Shown here: piece after piece, positions 43,819-58,372 of the stretch
How the letters are laid out: each line of letters starts with the position of its first letter
Position numbering within the stretch: the first letter of the stretch is position 1
Origin: Acholoe squamosa
Lineage: Eukaryota; Annelida; Polychaeta; Phyllodocida; Polynoidae
Assembly: GCA_949317995.1 (NCBI GenBank)
Contig: OX439047.1
Coordinates: forward strand, 2,776,501 to 2,840,500
Direction: 5' to 3'
Length of the DNA: 64,000 bases
Notes under the pieces: generated by a model
What the model was told of the DNA's origin: nothing
What the model saw: only the letters and a program-made list of their open reading frames with translations
The model's database searches: none
Program-made: the position numbers and the translations under genes

Positions 43819-44720
43819 CTGTCAGTACCACTGGCAGTACACTGGATACATACGGTAGTACATTACTACTGACAATTGCTGGTACCACTGTGAGTACACT
43901 AGATGCCTTTGGTAGTGTATTAACACTGGTGACTGCTTGTGACACTGTGAGTACACTGGGTGCCTATGCTAGTGTATTACCACTGGTGACTGCTGGTACC
44001 ACTGTGAGTACACTGGGTGCCTATGCTAGTGTATTACCACTGGTGACTGCTTGTGACACTGTGAGTACACTGGATGCCTGTGATACTGTATTACCACTGG
44101 TGACTGCTGGTACCACTGTGAGTACACTGGGTGCCTGTGGTAGTGTAATACCACTGGTGACTGCTGGTACCACTGTGAGTACACTGGGTGCCTGTGGTAG
44201 TGTATTAACACTGGTGACTGCTTGTGACACTGTGAGTACACTGGATGCCTGTGATACTGTATTACCACTGGTGACTGCTGGTACCACTGTGAGTACACTG
44301 GGTGTCTGTGGTAGTGTATTAACACTGGTGACTGCTGGTAACACTGTGAGTACACTGGGTGCCTGTGGTAGTGTATTACCACTGGTGACTGCTGGTACCA
44401 CTGTGAGTACACTGGGTGCCTGTGGTAGTGTAATACCACTGGTGACTGCTGGTAACACTGTGAGTACACTGGGTGCCTTTGGTAGTGTATTACCACTGGT
44501 GACTGCTGGTACCACTGTGAGTACACTGGGTGCCTGTGGTAGTGTATTACCACTGGTGACTGCTGGTACCACTGTTAGTACACTGGATGCCTTTGGTATT
44601 GTATTACCACTGGTGACTGCTGGTACCACTGTGAGTACACTGGGTGCCTATGCTGGGTGCATGTGGTAGTGTATTAACACTGGTGACTGTTGGTACCACT
44701 GTGAGTACATTGGTAGTGTA
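43819..44720. repeat. 57-bp minisatellite, right block
   Basis: About 15 units of 57 bp, the same repeat as 3533-3975. The plus frame is open for 259 codons of a 19-residue repeat (STLGACGSVLPLVTAGTTV), but two minus frames are equally open. I treat it as non-coding. Confidence 0.85.
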
Positions 44721-46152
44721 TTAGGGTCAGTGTCAGAAAAAGTGTATGAAACATGTTTTTTTTACCTTTATGCAGCCAAAGAATGAAAAATACTTATCAA
44801 ATCTTGTCTTCCATGGTCTCATCTTATAGAGGACATTCTACCCTTTCAGAAAAATATCAATTCAAGTCTGTAGAGTTAGGTTTTTTTCAGTTATGGGGTC
44901 CCAAAGACTCAAAATTACCAAAAATCCTGTTTTTTTGCAGTTTTGGTCATTTTATATATGTCCTCATGTCCACTCAAAGATTAGAAATCCATTTAAAATT
45001 GCCCGTGGTATTAGACATAGGTTAGGCCTATGATATATATATATCAGGTTAGGTGGGTTTTGATTGACAATTTTCCATTATGGTCACTCGTGTGTAGAAT
45101 TTTACTCGTTGAGGCGTCTGCGACAATAACTCTTAGGTCAGAATAAATCTTTCAAAAATAGTCTTATAGGGTGTTTAAGTTGGTATCAAGATTTTAGCTG
45201 TCAGTTCAATGGTCACCGATTTGTGGGTCATAATGCCAATGTGGACTGGGTTTTCATTGCAGACGCCTCAACTACATTTTACAATGCCACTGATTTATTC
45301 AAGTATGGATTTGCTTTTCTTATATTTCATATCAACCAATACAACCTGCTCATCCATTCTGATAAGCATTGGTGAGACTCAGGGCCTGTAATGTAGTGCT
45401 TTGGGTAAAATTAGTCATTTAGGGGGTTTTCATTGCAGACGCCTCAAGATTTTGGGGTGGCAAAGTTGGTGTTATCTGGTGTTACCCAATTGAAGTCTAT
45501 GACTTTTGGGAGCCTTGTTTTTGTCAAAGAAATGTTCCTTCTGGTTGTTTACCAAAGATTTCCTGAAGAACCAAGTTCAAAGTGCGATAATTTTACTGTC
45601 AAAGTTAAAGAAATTGAAGAAATTTCTTTTGAAATCAAAAGATTTTGCCAATCAGTACTTGCTTACATGGTTACATTTGGTTAAATTGGCCTTATTTTGA
45701 TGGAAACAGTATAGCTTGATTAAGTCAATAGGTATCTTGGACTGGGCAGATGCCCACCATGTTGATTTTGGGCGATATTGGGTGCAGATTCATATTCGTG
45801 AGGCGTCTGCGACGAAAACTCTTTTCGAACAAAATTCTCTACAGTTAGCACCATATGCTGCCCTAGAGTCAGAAATGGATTGAAATGTGTAGGAATGATG
45901 TACCCCAATTATTTTAGGGTATTTTGGTACAGGCTGTGTTGATTTTTAGTCAGGATTTGGTGGGTTGTGAATGTGTTTAACCCAAAATTGTCTCAAATTG
46001 TTCCAGAAATTCATACTTATACATGAAATTTAGGGACCCAAATCACTTTTCTTTGGTTAATATGACTACTTTGTACATCTGTACATCAAATATGTGTGGT
46101 AGAATTACATTGGGATCATTAATTTGGCCACAACAAGGCCTAAAGTGCAGAA
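44721..46152. other. Non-coding DNA with GCAGACGCCTC inverted motifs
   Basis: No gene is supported. The 13-bp core GCAGACGCCTCA occurs at about 45258 and 45437 in one orientation and its complement TGAGGCGTCTGC at about 45110 and 45799. The 45430/45820 pair forms inverted ends about 390 bp apart (GTTTTCATTGCAGACGCCTC / GAGGCGTCTGCGACGAAAAC) and may delimit small MITEs. Confidence 0.5.
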
Positions 46153-46159
46153 ATGAGTT

Positions 46160-46735
46160 TACCTAATTCCCTGACTCCCCCACTCCCCTCCTACCTCATC
46201 CTCCTACCCCTCACTCCCCTCCTTCCTCATTCCCCTACTCCCCATTCCCCTCCTACCTCATCCCCCTACACCCCCTCCCCTTTCACCTCATTCCCGTACT
46301 CCCCAACTGCCCTCCTACCCCATTCCCCTACTCCCCCTCCCCTCCTACCTCATCCCGCTACTCCCCTAATGCCCTCCTACCACATTCCCCTACTCCCCAC
46401 TCCCCTCCTACCTCATCTTCCTACTCCCCCACTCCCCTCTTACCTCATTCCCCTACTCCTTCATTTCCCTCCGAAAGCATTTCCATACCCCCCCACTCCC
46501 CTCCAACATAATTCCCCTACTCCTCCACTCCCCTCCTACCTCATTCCCATAACCCCCCACTTCCCTCCTACTGCATCCCCCCATACCCCCCTCCCCTACC
46601 TCATCCCCAACTCCCCTCCTATCACATTCCCCTACTGCCCCATCCCCTCCTACCTCATCCTCTTACTCCCCCACTCCCTTCTACTGTATGCCTCTACTCC
46701 CTCACTCCCCTATTAAGAGACTCCCCCATTCCCCT
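46160..46735. repeat. Polypyrimidine minisatellite
   Basis: Degenerate tandem units of about 30 bp built from CCCCTCCTACCTCATTCCC and CTACTCCCC. Almost all plus-strand bases are C or T. The Pro/Leu/Ser-rich open frame over it is compositional. Confidence 0.85.
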
Positions 46736-46959
46736 ATACCTACTGTACTTTCCACATCAAGGACCATGCCAATGGTAAAGAATACCTGTCACAAAGTGCT
46801 ATGCTTGAATTGACAGTTGACACGTGACCCTTATCAGTTGAATTTGACTTTTCACTTCACATATCACTTTAACTTTGACGCATGCATCGTTTTTTCTTAT
46901 CACCTTGTATGTGTTTGTAAATTTCTGTCGTACCCCTAAAGAGGGGCATTGAAAAAAAT

Positions 46960-46997
46960 CTTCAGACTGGCTTAGGGACTACTAAGCCGGTCTGAAG
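46960..46997. other. 16-bp inverted repeat (hairpin)
   Basis: CTTCAGACTGGCTTAG and CTAAGCCGGTCTGAAG flank GGACTA. One position is a G-T pair, the rest perfect. Isolated from any recognised gene. Confidence 0.7.
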
Positions 46998-47307
46998 CCG
47001 CGCAACGGTCATACATGGTCGCTACTCACTGTGAGTGTACACACCCCGTCATACAGCTACTTATCACCTTGTTTGTGTTACAAGATACCAGTCACATTTT
47101 TTTTTTCTCTCCTTAAATCAACAGTTGACAGGTGACAGTGTAAAATGAAATCAACTTTGTACTTTCAACGCAGGTTTCTTCTTGCAAGTTGCATGTCATT
47201 TTCATTTTCCATTTGATAAGATTTTATGGCCCTCCTGTGTCACTCTACAATGAAGATATCTTTGTGATTCTGAGGCTGACACAACACTGCCTTATGTTTT
47301 ACTACAG
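46998..47307. other. Intergenic or intronic DNA upstream of the lectin exon
   Basis: AT-rich, no exon recognised. It ends in a pyrimidine-rich tract and CTACAG, a plausible 3' splice site. Confidence 0.4.
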
Positions 47308-47532
47308 CTACCACACAGCTATGGGCCCAGGTGGGAGAGACGTTTGATATCAATGACTTCACTCCTGCTTTGTCTGGGTATAAGAAATGTAATACCAGAC
47401 CTTACAGCATGAAGAAAGGTGAGGTGTTGTACATTCATTGTGAGCAAACCCTTGTTGGCAGATTTGTTCTGGTATTCACCCAGACAACAACAACATTGAT
47501 TATGTGTGAAGTGGAAGTATATGAGGAACAAG
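47308..47532 (+). CDS. Fucolectin-like domain exon (C-terminal half of a domain)
   Basis: Open in the phase giving QVGETFDINDFTP, CNTRPYSMKKGEVLYIHC, LVGRFVLVF and CEVEVYEEQ. A constant GRFVLVF-type strand followed by CEVEVY near the end is the hallmark of fucolectin (F-type lectin) domains, which bind fucose through a Cys-linked beta-jellyroll. The exon begins after CTACAG (or the nearby CACACAG) and ends at CAAG|GTAATA, leaving one base of a split codon. The next exon restores the phase exactly. No earlier exon was found in this window. Confidence 0.6.
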
Positions 47533-47673
47533 GTAATACTCTTTCAAATTCCTACAGATTATACATCCGAAATCAGCCGTGCATGAGCTATTAAGAAAGT
47601 AATTAATTTCTATTATTTAAGTTGTAGAATATGAACGTTTAAAACAGTGACAGCCCTTTTGATTGTTATCGAA

Positions 47674-47700
47674 GGGAATGGTCATTATTTATCAACATTT
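47674..47700. mobile_element. Lone terminus of the 1422-1741 MITE family
   Basis: GGGAATGGTCATTATTTATCAACA matches the 1422 terminus with one difference but has no partner end. A solo remnant inside the putative intron. Confidence 0.5.
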
Positions 47701-47969
47701 TTTTTCACTATTTCTCAATCAAATGAAATACAAGAGCAGTTAATTTCATAGTAGGGAGACCAAGGAGGTTTTCAGCCATGTTTGACATCTGTTGGTTTAA
47801 CCTGTTTGGCTCGAACTTTCCTGTGGAGGGGAGGGGAGGGGTCTAAAAGGAGAGGGGGACATACCATAGAATTCCTTTCAGTCTACACTTAGCTGACATG
47901 TCATTATACATGATGTCTCAATTTCTTTTATACAATGTTTTTATCTAAACAAATATTTTTTCTCCCTAG

Positions 47970-48069
47970 TATTTCAACCAGAGAAGTGGACATGCATTCT
48001 GCCAAATCTGATGAAACCAAATGGGCTGTTGAATATTGCCCAAGGAAAACCAGCTTACCAAAGTTCTAG
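47970..48069 (+). CDS. Fucolectin-like exon (linker and start of the next domain)
   Basis: Follows a good acceptor (TTTTTTCTCCCTAG). Joined to the previous exon in phase it gives VFQPEKWTCILPNLMKPNG, then NIAQGKPAYQSS. The last motif is the typical opening of an F-type lectin domain. A donor AG|GTTACA ends the exon at 48069, and reading through would meet a stop after about 10 codons. This suggests a multi-domain lectin whose next exon is missing here. Element C begins 0.5 kb downstream, so the gene may be broken or may continue beyond C. Confidence 0.55.
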
Positions 48070-48569
48070 GTTACAAAAGTCTTCTTCTAGGAATTAAAAT
48101 TTCTTTTTTCTTCTTTATTGTTTCTACCACTATACTCACACTAATTATTATGACACTATGACATCACAGTTTTTTTGCAAAGTGGGATCAATTCATCTCT
48201 TGAACAAGGGACAGTTCTATTTTGTAACTAACAATAAGAGCCCATTTGGCACAGATTCAAATTTGAAATGACATTGATCGTTGTTCCAACTTTCTGTGCC
48301 CACTAGGAGGACTCATTCAGTTTTGGAAAGTGTATGTCATCAGCAAAATCATGACAATACTCAGAATGACCACCAAACGTTGGGATATCTGTATACACTG
48401 TAACCCTCTCTTATCCCCCTTGGAGCTATTGACATCAAAGTCCTAGCCTATAAGTGGTCATTATATGTACTGTAACAGTGAATGAGTAATAGATTGTTAA
48501 CGCCATTTAGACAGCTAAGGTCATATTCATGGCGAGAACTACATTACGCAATTTCACCACGTATATGTG
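48070..48569. other. Non-coding DNA before element C
   Basis: No gene or repeat recognised. Ends with CACC (48570-48573), the target duplication of C. Confidence 0.5.
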
Positions 48570-48573
48570 CACC

Positions 48574-50422
<1,849 letters not shown>

Positions 50423-50425
50423 AAG

Positions 50426-50443
50426 TGGTGGAGAACATCCTAC
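50426..50443 (+). promoter_or_regulatory. C primer-binding site (candidate)
   Basis: TGGTGGAGAACATCCTAC three bases after the LTR, as in A and B. Confidence 0.5.
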
Positions 50444-50566
50444 TAATATACCAAATCTCACAAGCTCTTATAAATCAAGCTGGCAACATTACTAAAAACA
50501 ATCACACACACAGCAAATCCCACTCCACCCACCCAGTGACCTTGACACCATGTTCAATAAGGTCAC

Positions 50567-50862
50567 CAGTGAGATCTCCCACACGTCAGTGAGGTCTCCC
50601 ACACATCAGTGAGGTCTCCCACACGTCAGTGAGGTCTCCCACATGTCAGTGAGGCCTCCCACACATCAGTGAGGTCTCCCACACGTCAGTGATGTCTCCC
50701 ACACGTCAGTGAGGTCTCCCACACGTCATTGAGGTCTCCCACACGTCAGTGAGGTCTCCCACATGTCAGCGATGTCTCCCACACGTCAGTGAGGTCTCCC
50801 ACATGTCAGTGAGGTCTCCCACATGTCAGTGAGGTCTCCCACACGTCAGTGAGGCCCCCCCA
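50567..50862 (+). repeat. 20-bp leader array, element C (about 15 units)
   Basis: Units of GTGAGGTCTCCCACACGTCA in the gag leader, homologous to those of A and B. Confidence 0.92.
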
Positions 50863-50910
50863 CACATCAGGTTCTTATCAGTCAAGCTGGCAGAACAACA
50901 CACAAAGACC

Positions 50911-52875
50911 TTGCATAGTCAGGGACCTGCTGAAGAGGTCTCCCTTCCACCTAGATCTAGGAGACCCACAGGGGGCAACTCAGCCTCCAATACTGTACAC
51001 CCACACTCAGTAGACCCCACACCACCCACCCCGTCTACTCAGGGAACAACCAGTTTTCAGGGATCCAACATTTCCCAGGGATCTCTACAGGACGCCCAAC
51101 TCATGCTATCTACCTCTGAGAAAGAAGGATCTGCCTCACGGGGTGGATCCATACCCTCATCTAGTTCTTCCACCCCAGCACCTGCCTCTGATAGCCACTC
51201 CTCCAGAGACACATCTCCCACACCCTCCAACAACTCCGATGAAGGCCCCCAACCTACTCAGACAGCTGAGAAGATAAGGGCCTGTGAGAAGGCCATCCAA
51301 GATGCAGTTACTGCCCTAGAGACCAACAAGTCCCAGCAAGAGGAGAGGGAGAGGATCCTCAACCAACAATTGGCAGAGAGGAATGCGGCGATAGACACCC
51401 AGCAGAAGGCCATGGAAGACCAGTGGAAGGCCCTAGAAAGACAACAACAACAGATAGCAGATCTCATGAAGATGGTATCATCCCAGACCTCACAGCCTCC
51501 CACACCCACAACCACACCTGTTGTCACACCATCTGCCTCTGGATCCAAGGATGACATCATAATCTCTATGGTGTCCAACGTGACCAAGCTCATAGACAGA
51601 CAACAACATGACGACAGAAAGATCAGGCAACATGAGGTAACAAAACCCAAAACTTTTTCTCACCCATCACCACTCATGTCAACAGCATTATTTATTGATC
51701 ACAAATTCCCAGAATATCTGAAAGACAAGTACAAAGTAACAGACAGTGACACCATGGTAACATATTTACCGAAGTACCTTGAAGAACAGGCACTAGCTTG
51801 GTTTGAATCCTTCAGGGAAAGTGCCACACCTGATATGTTTACATGGACCAATGTAGTGTATAAACTGAAAGAGTATTTTGCTACTCGAGACAATATCATT
51901 TCCAATCCTGCACTCCGTAACATCTCCAGTCATCACTCCTGCAGTCCTGGAAATATCATTTCCAGGACAGCACCCCGTGCACAAAGGATAGATGAACCTG
52001 TCCTAGACTATGCATGCCATCTCAGAAAAGTGTGTAATGCCCAAGGCATGAGGCCCTGGATCTCTGTAGCTCTTGAAAACAAGAGAATAGACTCTTTTGA
52101 CCAAGCCCTAGACCTAGCCTTAGAGGTTGAGACCCAAGAAAGATCTAGGAAAACAAGGGATGCAGAATCTAACCCACGGCCTACTAAGAAAAAGGTCCAG
52201 GAAATCACCACTAGTTCAGATGAAGATGTTAACCTAATGTCTAGTGCCCATGTAAGGCAGCAGGAAGCTAAGACTGTATCCAAAGACCCTACCGGTAGAT
52301 ATAGAGGAAATAACTATGACCCAAACTACCGCTCCAGTAGAGGTAGAGGTAGAGGGGGTAACAGCAACAACCGGGGGGGGGGGCTCACAACAGTAGAAAA
52401 GACAACAGCTCATCCAACTCCAACAATGGTAACTCTTCATACAGTGATAGGAGAGACAGAACCCCAAGTAATGGCAGATCCTATAATAACCAAGGATCCA
52501 ACAGTAGGAGCCATAGTCCACATAGGAACTACAACAGTGGCTCCTACAACAACAATGGTTCCTACAACAACCAGGGTTCCAACAACTCTGGATCCTATAG
52601 TAACCAAGGATCCAACAATAGGAGCCATAGTCCACATAGGAACTACAACAGTGGATCCTACTCTAACCAGGGATCCAGCAACTCTGGTTCCTACAACAAC
52701 CAGGGATCCAACAACTCTGGATCCTACAATAACCAGGGTTCCAACAACTCTGGTCAATACGGCAACTCTGGTCAATATAACCAGGGTTCCAACTCACATC
52801 AGGAGGATTACAAACCCAACACAAGAGGTTACCAGGGGAACCAACACAGTAACCCCCAAATACTACCTCACGTGA
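50911..52875 (+). pseudogene. gag: Element C Gag, frame-shifted tail
   Basis: The coiled coil and capsid region resemble B (FIDHKFPEYLKDKYKV, LPKYLEEQALAWFES). The frame has no ATG at the position used in B, and the first in-frame ATG lies near 51103. About 20 codons of extra sequence near 51900-51960 duplicate an ATCATTTCCA...CACTCCGTAAC stretch, and codons after VCNAQ are missing. A run of eleven G at 52373-52383 moves translation into a Thr/Pro/Val-rich frame to 52875 instead of the Asn/Ser/Gly tail. Confidence 0.82.
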
Positions 52876-55800
52876 TGGATCAAATCTCCAAACTCCTGGT
52901 GGCAAGCATCGCAACCACCCCACAGAACCAGAAACTAGGATGTCACAGTGCTGATGGGCCAGTGCACTGTTACACCCCAAATACAAACAATCAATCAGGA
53001 TTAACAAAGATCCAACCAGAGACAATTGCTAGTGTCGATCTACCATCTAACAGACAGAGACGTCCATCAGTGATACACATCACCCCACCAGATTCATCAT
53101 CAAAGGATACAGGTGAGAGTACCAAGCTTTCTGTTGTACTTCTTCAAAATGGCTGTATCAATGCAAATCTGTATGATGTTTCAGATGTACAATGTTTGGT
53201 TGATACAGGTGCTACTATCACCTGTGTCAGACAAGCATTCCTCATGGATCTCCAAAAGAGATTCCATATCCAACTAAAGAAGTCAAAAATCAACATCCAT
53301 TTGGCAGATGGATCGGTGTGTCATGTTAGACATTCAGCTATGCTGAATTTTAGAATCCAAGGTGTCAGATTCCAATACCAATTTGCTGTAATTCCCAACC
53401 TCACACGGCCCATTGTTCTCGGCACAGATTTCTTAAGCACTACAAAATCTCAAATTGAATTTAATGTTGATCCTGAACAAATTCTCAAACACATTAGGGC
53501 AGTGAGGGATTTTACCATCCCTCCATTCTCTGAACTTGCAGTATTGGGTAAAGTCACATCTGCTCAATCACTGCAAGGCAAAACTGGAGTAGTAGATAAC
53601 CTCCAAAGACATAACAATGCCCCATATCTAGTTCAAAGGGCAGCAGTAACCCCCAGGGAAAATAACAAACACCCCCAAGTGTTACTCAACACCAGCAGGC
53701 GCCCACATAAAATCAAAAAGGATGTCATCATAGCTCTATTTCAGGAAGTCAAGGAATCTGATTTAGAAAAACCTCAACAGGTGTCAGACACTACCCCACA
53801 CACTGATCAATCCATCTCAGCCATGCGGCCCGAGGAGGAAACTCCATTCAGTGACACAGACTCAGACTGTGAGTCTACATATGCTGACCCTGAACCTAAC
53901 TCAATCAGACTCTCTGAAATAGCTGCTATACATAGTGAGGCACATGACCTCGAGCCAGAATTGGAAGAGAATGTTCCACCAAAATCTGTGCTCACATCAA
54001 AAGATCAGCATGATAGGTTAGAATCTCTGTTGACCAAGTACGATGATATATTTGTAGGAAAAGATGGAGACATTGGTGCTACACACCTGTATACCCACTC
54101 TTTACATGTGAAACCTGAAGCAGTACCATGTCATTTCCTACCATATAGACAAACACCAGAAAAACAGGCCGCAATAGGGGAAGAATGTGAAAGGCTAGTA
54201 CAGCAGGGCATTCTGAGAGAATGTGCTGAGGGCCCCTTGGCATCCAGATCCTTTTTAGTACAAAAAGCATCAGGAGGCCATAGGCTCATAACAGATTTTC
54301 GTCATCTGAATCAGAACACGATCAATCAAGCCTTATCTACACCCCGGGCCGATGACACTCTAGACATGATAGGGTCACTCAGACCAAGAGTATTCAGTAA
54401 CCTGGATGCCCAACAGGGATTTTTTCAAATTCCTATAAGAGAGGAGGACCAGCATAAAACCGAATCATAGCAAAAATATGTCTACCAAAGGATGCCGATG
54501 GGACTAGCGACCGCCCCGGCGTGGTTTTGCCATCTAGTAACATTGATTCTGAACAAACTCAAATACAAATGTGCCCTACCATACCTAGATGACATATTAG
54601 TATTATCGAACAACACTTCCATGACCTGGAAGATGTTTTCAACAGCTTAAGAGTTGGTAAACTCAAATTGAAGAAATCAAAATGTGAATACTTCATAGAC
54701 AGAATAGACTTCTTGGGAATGAGAGTCACACCCATGGGATTGCAACCATCTCCCACAAAGGTGGAATCAATCAAAACTTTCCCAACACCAAAATCAGTCA
54801 AAAATGTCAGATCCTTCACAGGACTATGCCAATACTTCAAAAAATTTATCAAAGGTTATGCCCAAATTGCTAGACCATTGTATGATCTACGACACATCTC
54901 AAAGCATTTGTCTGGACAGAGGATGCAGATAATGCTTTCAAAACATTAAAGCATGCCCTCTGTACCAACTGATGCTTCCAATGTGAGTTTAGGAGCTGTA
55001 CTCTCACAGAGAGATAATGAAGGAGTGCTCAGACCAGTAGCCTTTGCATGTAGAACCCTCTCCAAACATGAGAGAAATTACAATACCACAGAGAGAGAAC
55101 TACTGGGAGTAGTGTACAGAGTATTACACTTCAGACACTACCTAGAAACTAGACACTTCCAATTATACACAGACCATGCAGCCCTAATCCCACTATTAAC
55201 CAATACAGGACTCACACATAGATGGGCCAGATGGGCTCTAGACATACAGCAATTCTCATTCACCATTCAACATGTGAAGGGTGATGATAACACACCACCA
55301 GATGCTATGTCTAGAAGGGAATACCCAGATTCTGGACCCATGACTAACCCTCCGCCCCCACCTAGGAGAGTTAGAGCAGCCATTAGAACCAAGTTTGCAA
55401 AAGTAACAAAGAAAGTACCATTCAAAAGGGATGATCCACCCAACACCATTGAAAGGCCAGAGACACCCATTAGGGGTATCTTGAAGCAATCTACACACTA
55501 TGTGTTTTGCCATTGTGAGAGAGAATACTCACGACTCTTTCCAGATAAAGACTTCGAGCCTATTGAATTCTCATCACTCAATCAGATGCTGAAGGCAACT
55601 CCAAAGGATCCACCCTTCACCCCACCTGACTCAGATGATGAAAATCCAGAAGACACATTGTATGCTATCACTCAAGCAACTTCCAAATCAGTCAGATTCT
55701 TTGAATCGATGCAGGGAGAGAAAACATCAAACCATTTGTGTCCTATGACCGCATGCTCAAAGACTAGAGAAATGATTCAGGAGGGAACACCAAAATCCCC

Positions 55801-57634
55801 CACACAATCACAAACTATTCTAAATGAGAAAAAGGTCACAGGAAACAAACCTACCAAAATCCCACCTGCCAGGAAAAATGTCACAAAAGACACTGCATCT
55901 ACTAAATCAAAGAACTCTGAGAGAAAGAAGAATGACAAAAAGCAAATTGTGCCTTTAAAGAAAAAGGTTGCCACTCCCATCAAGGCGAGAATAGGCCCTC
56001 CAAAGGAGCCTACACATCAACACAAGAGTGACACACCCCAACAAAAGGCACAAGATAGGCCAATAGTCGATGAAAAAGAAAAAGAAAGAGACAGATTAAA
56101 ACAACATGTGCTAGATATAAATCAATTACTGGATCAGATTCCCGACACATCCATCTCAGGTACAAACCTTGGCTTGGAACAAAGGAAGGACAAGGAACTA
56201 TTGCCCCTCATACAATATCTTGAAAATGGGACCTTGCCTGCACCAAAAGCACAAGGAAATAGAATCATCAACCAAGGCCAGACATACACCTTGGTAAATG
56301 GTACATTAGTCCATATATGCCCCATAAATTGGAGAAAAACCAATACTGTACCACTTCAAATTGTTATACCACAGCAATGGGTAACAAGTACACTACAGTA
56401 TTTTCATGACTCACCAACTGGTGGCCATCTTGGCTCAAGTAGGATGCTGTCAGCACTCCGACCTAGGGTATATTGGAAGTCTATGCTAGCAGACACAACC
56501 AAATATGTTTCCACCTGCCACACATGCCTCACAGCAAAAAGGCAAGTACACTCACACAAAACACCAATGACAGTGAGAGAGTACATGGCTTCACCAATGA
56601 AGTTCCTAAACCTCGACGTGGTGGGACCACTTCCCACAACTGCCAGGGGAAACAAACATATACAAGTCTGCATAGATTATGCTACCAGATATGCAACAGC
56701 TTGGGCTACTACTGACTTAAAAGCTGAAACAACAGCAGAAGAGTTCTACAAGAATATAATTTGTCATCATGGAACACCAGCCACTCTTCAAACAGACAAT
56801 GGAACATGTTATACAGGTGCAAAGTTCACAAAGTTAACTAAACACCTCAAGATCAAACATAAATTCTCCTCACCATACAGGCCACAATCCAATGGGCTTG
56901 TAGAAAGATTCAATGCTAGCATTGGCACAGCACTCAGAACATTCTGCTCAAAGCATTAGACTAATTGGGATTCATTTGTTGAACCCATAACCTTTGCATT
57001 AAACAACACTGAATCCCAAACCACAGGATTCACCCCTTTCTTCCTACTTCATGGAAGAAACCCAGCCACCCCAATGGACTTAGGGCTGGGAATACAGGAA
57101 GACATATCCACTGTAGCAGACCATGTAGCTAACATGATAACAAATCAAGATACCTCTAGGAGGAAAGCTATACAAAGGGTCGCCAAGCTACAAAAGGAAA
57201 GAAAGGATAGATATGATAAGAAACTTACACCACAGGAAATCAAGGTCACCGACATGGTGTACCTCAACATACCAAGAATCCTGACCAATACAGAGTGTAA
57301 GAAGCTTCAACCCCTTTTTATAGGACCATATGTTGTAGTAGATAGACCTAGCTTGACAAGTGCCAAACTCAAAAACTTGGACACCAATCTATTGGTGGCC
57401 AGACCTGTACACATAGACAGACTGAACAAGGTTGTAGCTGTCAGGAACAATGAATTTGCACACAGGCTTATTCCACATGAAGCCAAATACTACAACAAAA
57501 TTGTAAGGAACAAAAATGATATCACCCTTAGAAGAGAAACCACAGGTATAGGCCCTATTAAGCCCAGATTAAACATAAGGTTTTCAAAATTTATTACAAA
57601 TTCTCTTCATCCACACATAGGCATGTGTGACTGA
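52872..57634 (+). pseudogene. pol: Element C Gag tail-Pol, multiply broken
   Basis: Loss of two bases in the slippery site fuses the gag tail frame with pol (QNQKLGCHSADGPV), so the first segment runs without frameshifting through the protease (LVDTGATITC) into RT until 54470. Deletions there, near 54605 and near 54892, plus loss of about 48 bp near 54968 (end of RT/start of RNase H) disrupt the polymerase. Integrase motifs (CHTC, LQTDNGTCY, LVERFN) are readable at 54953-56959, which ends in a TAG. The C-terminal module is open at 57074-57634. Confidence 0.87.
52941..52974 (+). promoter_or_regulatory. Degenerate frameshift hairpin, element C
   Basis: Arms TGTCACAGTGC and GCACTGTTACA with one mismatch. 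The slippery heptamer upstream has lost two bases. A decayed version of the A/B module. Confidence 0.7.
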
Positions 57635-58372
57635 TAATGAATTACATATATAAATAACGCCATCAAATTTGTAGACATATCAGTAGGTTATTGCCACTGA
57701 ATGGTCAAAGACTGGGACCCTCCAAGTAAAGCAGACATGAAGTCTAAGAAGAGTAAGGGTGACACAATGGAGTGTCTAAAGCCTAATCCCCACATGAAAG
57801 AGCGTGCTATGCCAACATAGCAGTCTATAGAGATCAATTGACCTTATAAGCTACCCTCAGACTACTGTCTAGACGGTCATGAATGGCTGTCCTGGATGAC
57901 AGGAGGAGCTAATTACCAGTACACAGATTACACAATAGACCCCCACAGTTGCAGACACTGGAGATTAGGTACATGACTCCAGAGAAACAATACCAGGCCC
58001 ACAATGGATGTGGGTAGGGTAGGCTACATAAGAAGCACTGTGGACCATAGCCCACCATCAGTCTTCATCCAGCTGCAGTCTGGAACACAAGTCTACAGGA
58101 CCCCACTTGGGAATTAGCCAGCCCACTTCTCCATTAGGAGAGACTGCACTAGGATAAAGAACACACCTACTTCACCTTCAACCTGACCTTACCATTTACT
58201 GGTCAATCTCTATAGACTCACCGGACATATTGCCAAGACAGCTCAATCTTGCAAAGGTACAGTTTGAACCACTCCATTTAAAGTGTTACACCATACACTT
58301 AGACTTTACCAGCACCAAATTACTACAAATTTGACAAGACTTTAAACAGCAAATTTGCTTTACACAAGCACC
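57635..58372 (+). other. C pol-env intergenic region
   Basis: Non-coding, homologous to 32600-33418 of B. No ORF supported. Confidence 0.5.

Noticed and set aside
43890-44669. 259-codon frame with a 19-residue repeat
   Set aside because: A 57-bp minisatellite open in three frames on both strands, with no start context or domain.
46153-46716. Pro/Ser/Leu-rich frame of 187 codons
   Set aside because: Polypyrimidine minisatellite composition explains it.
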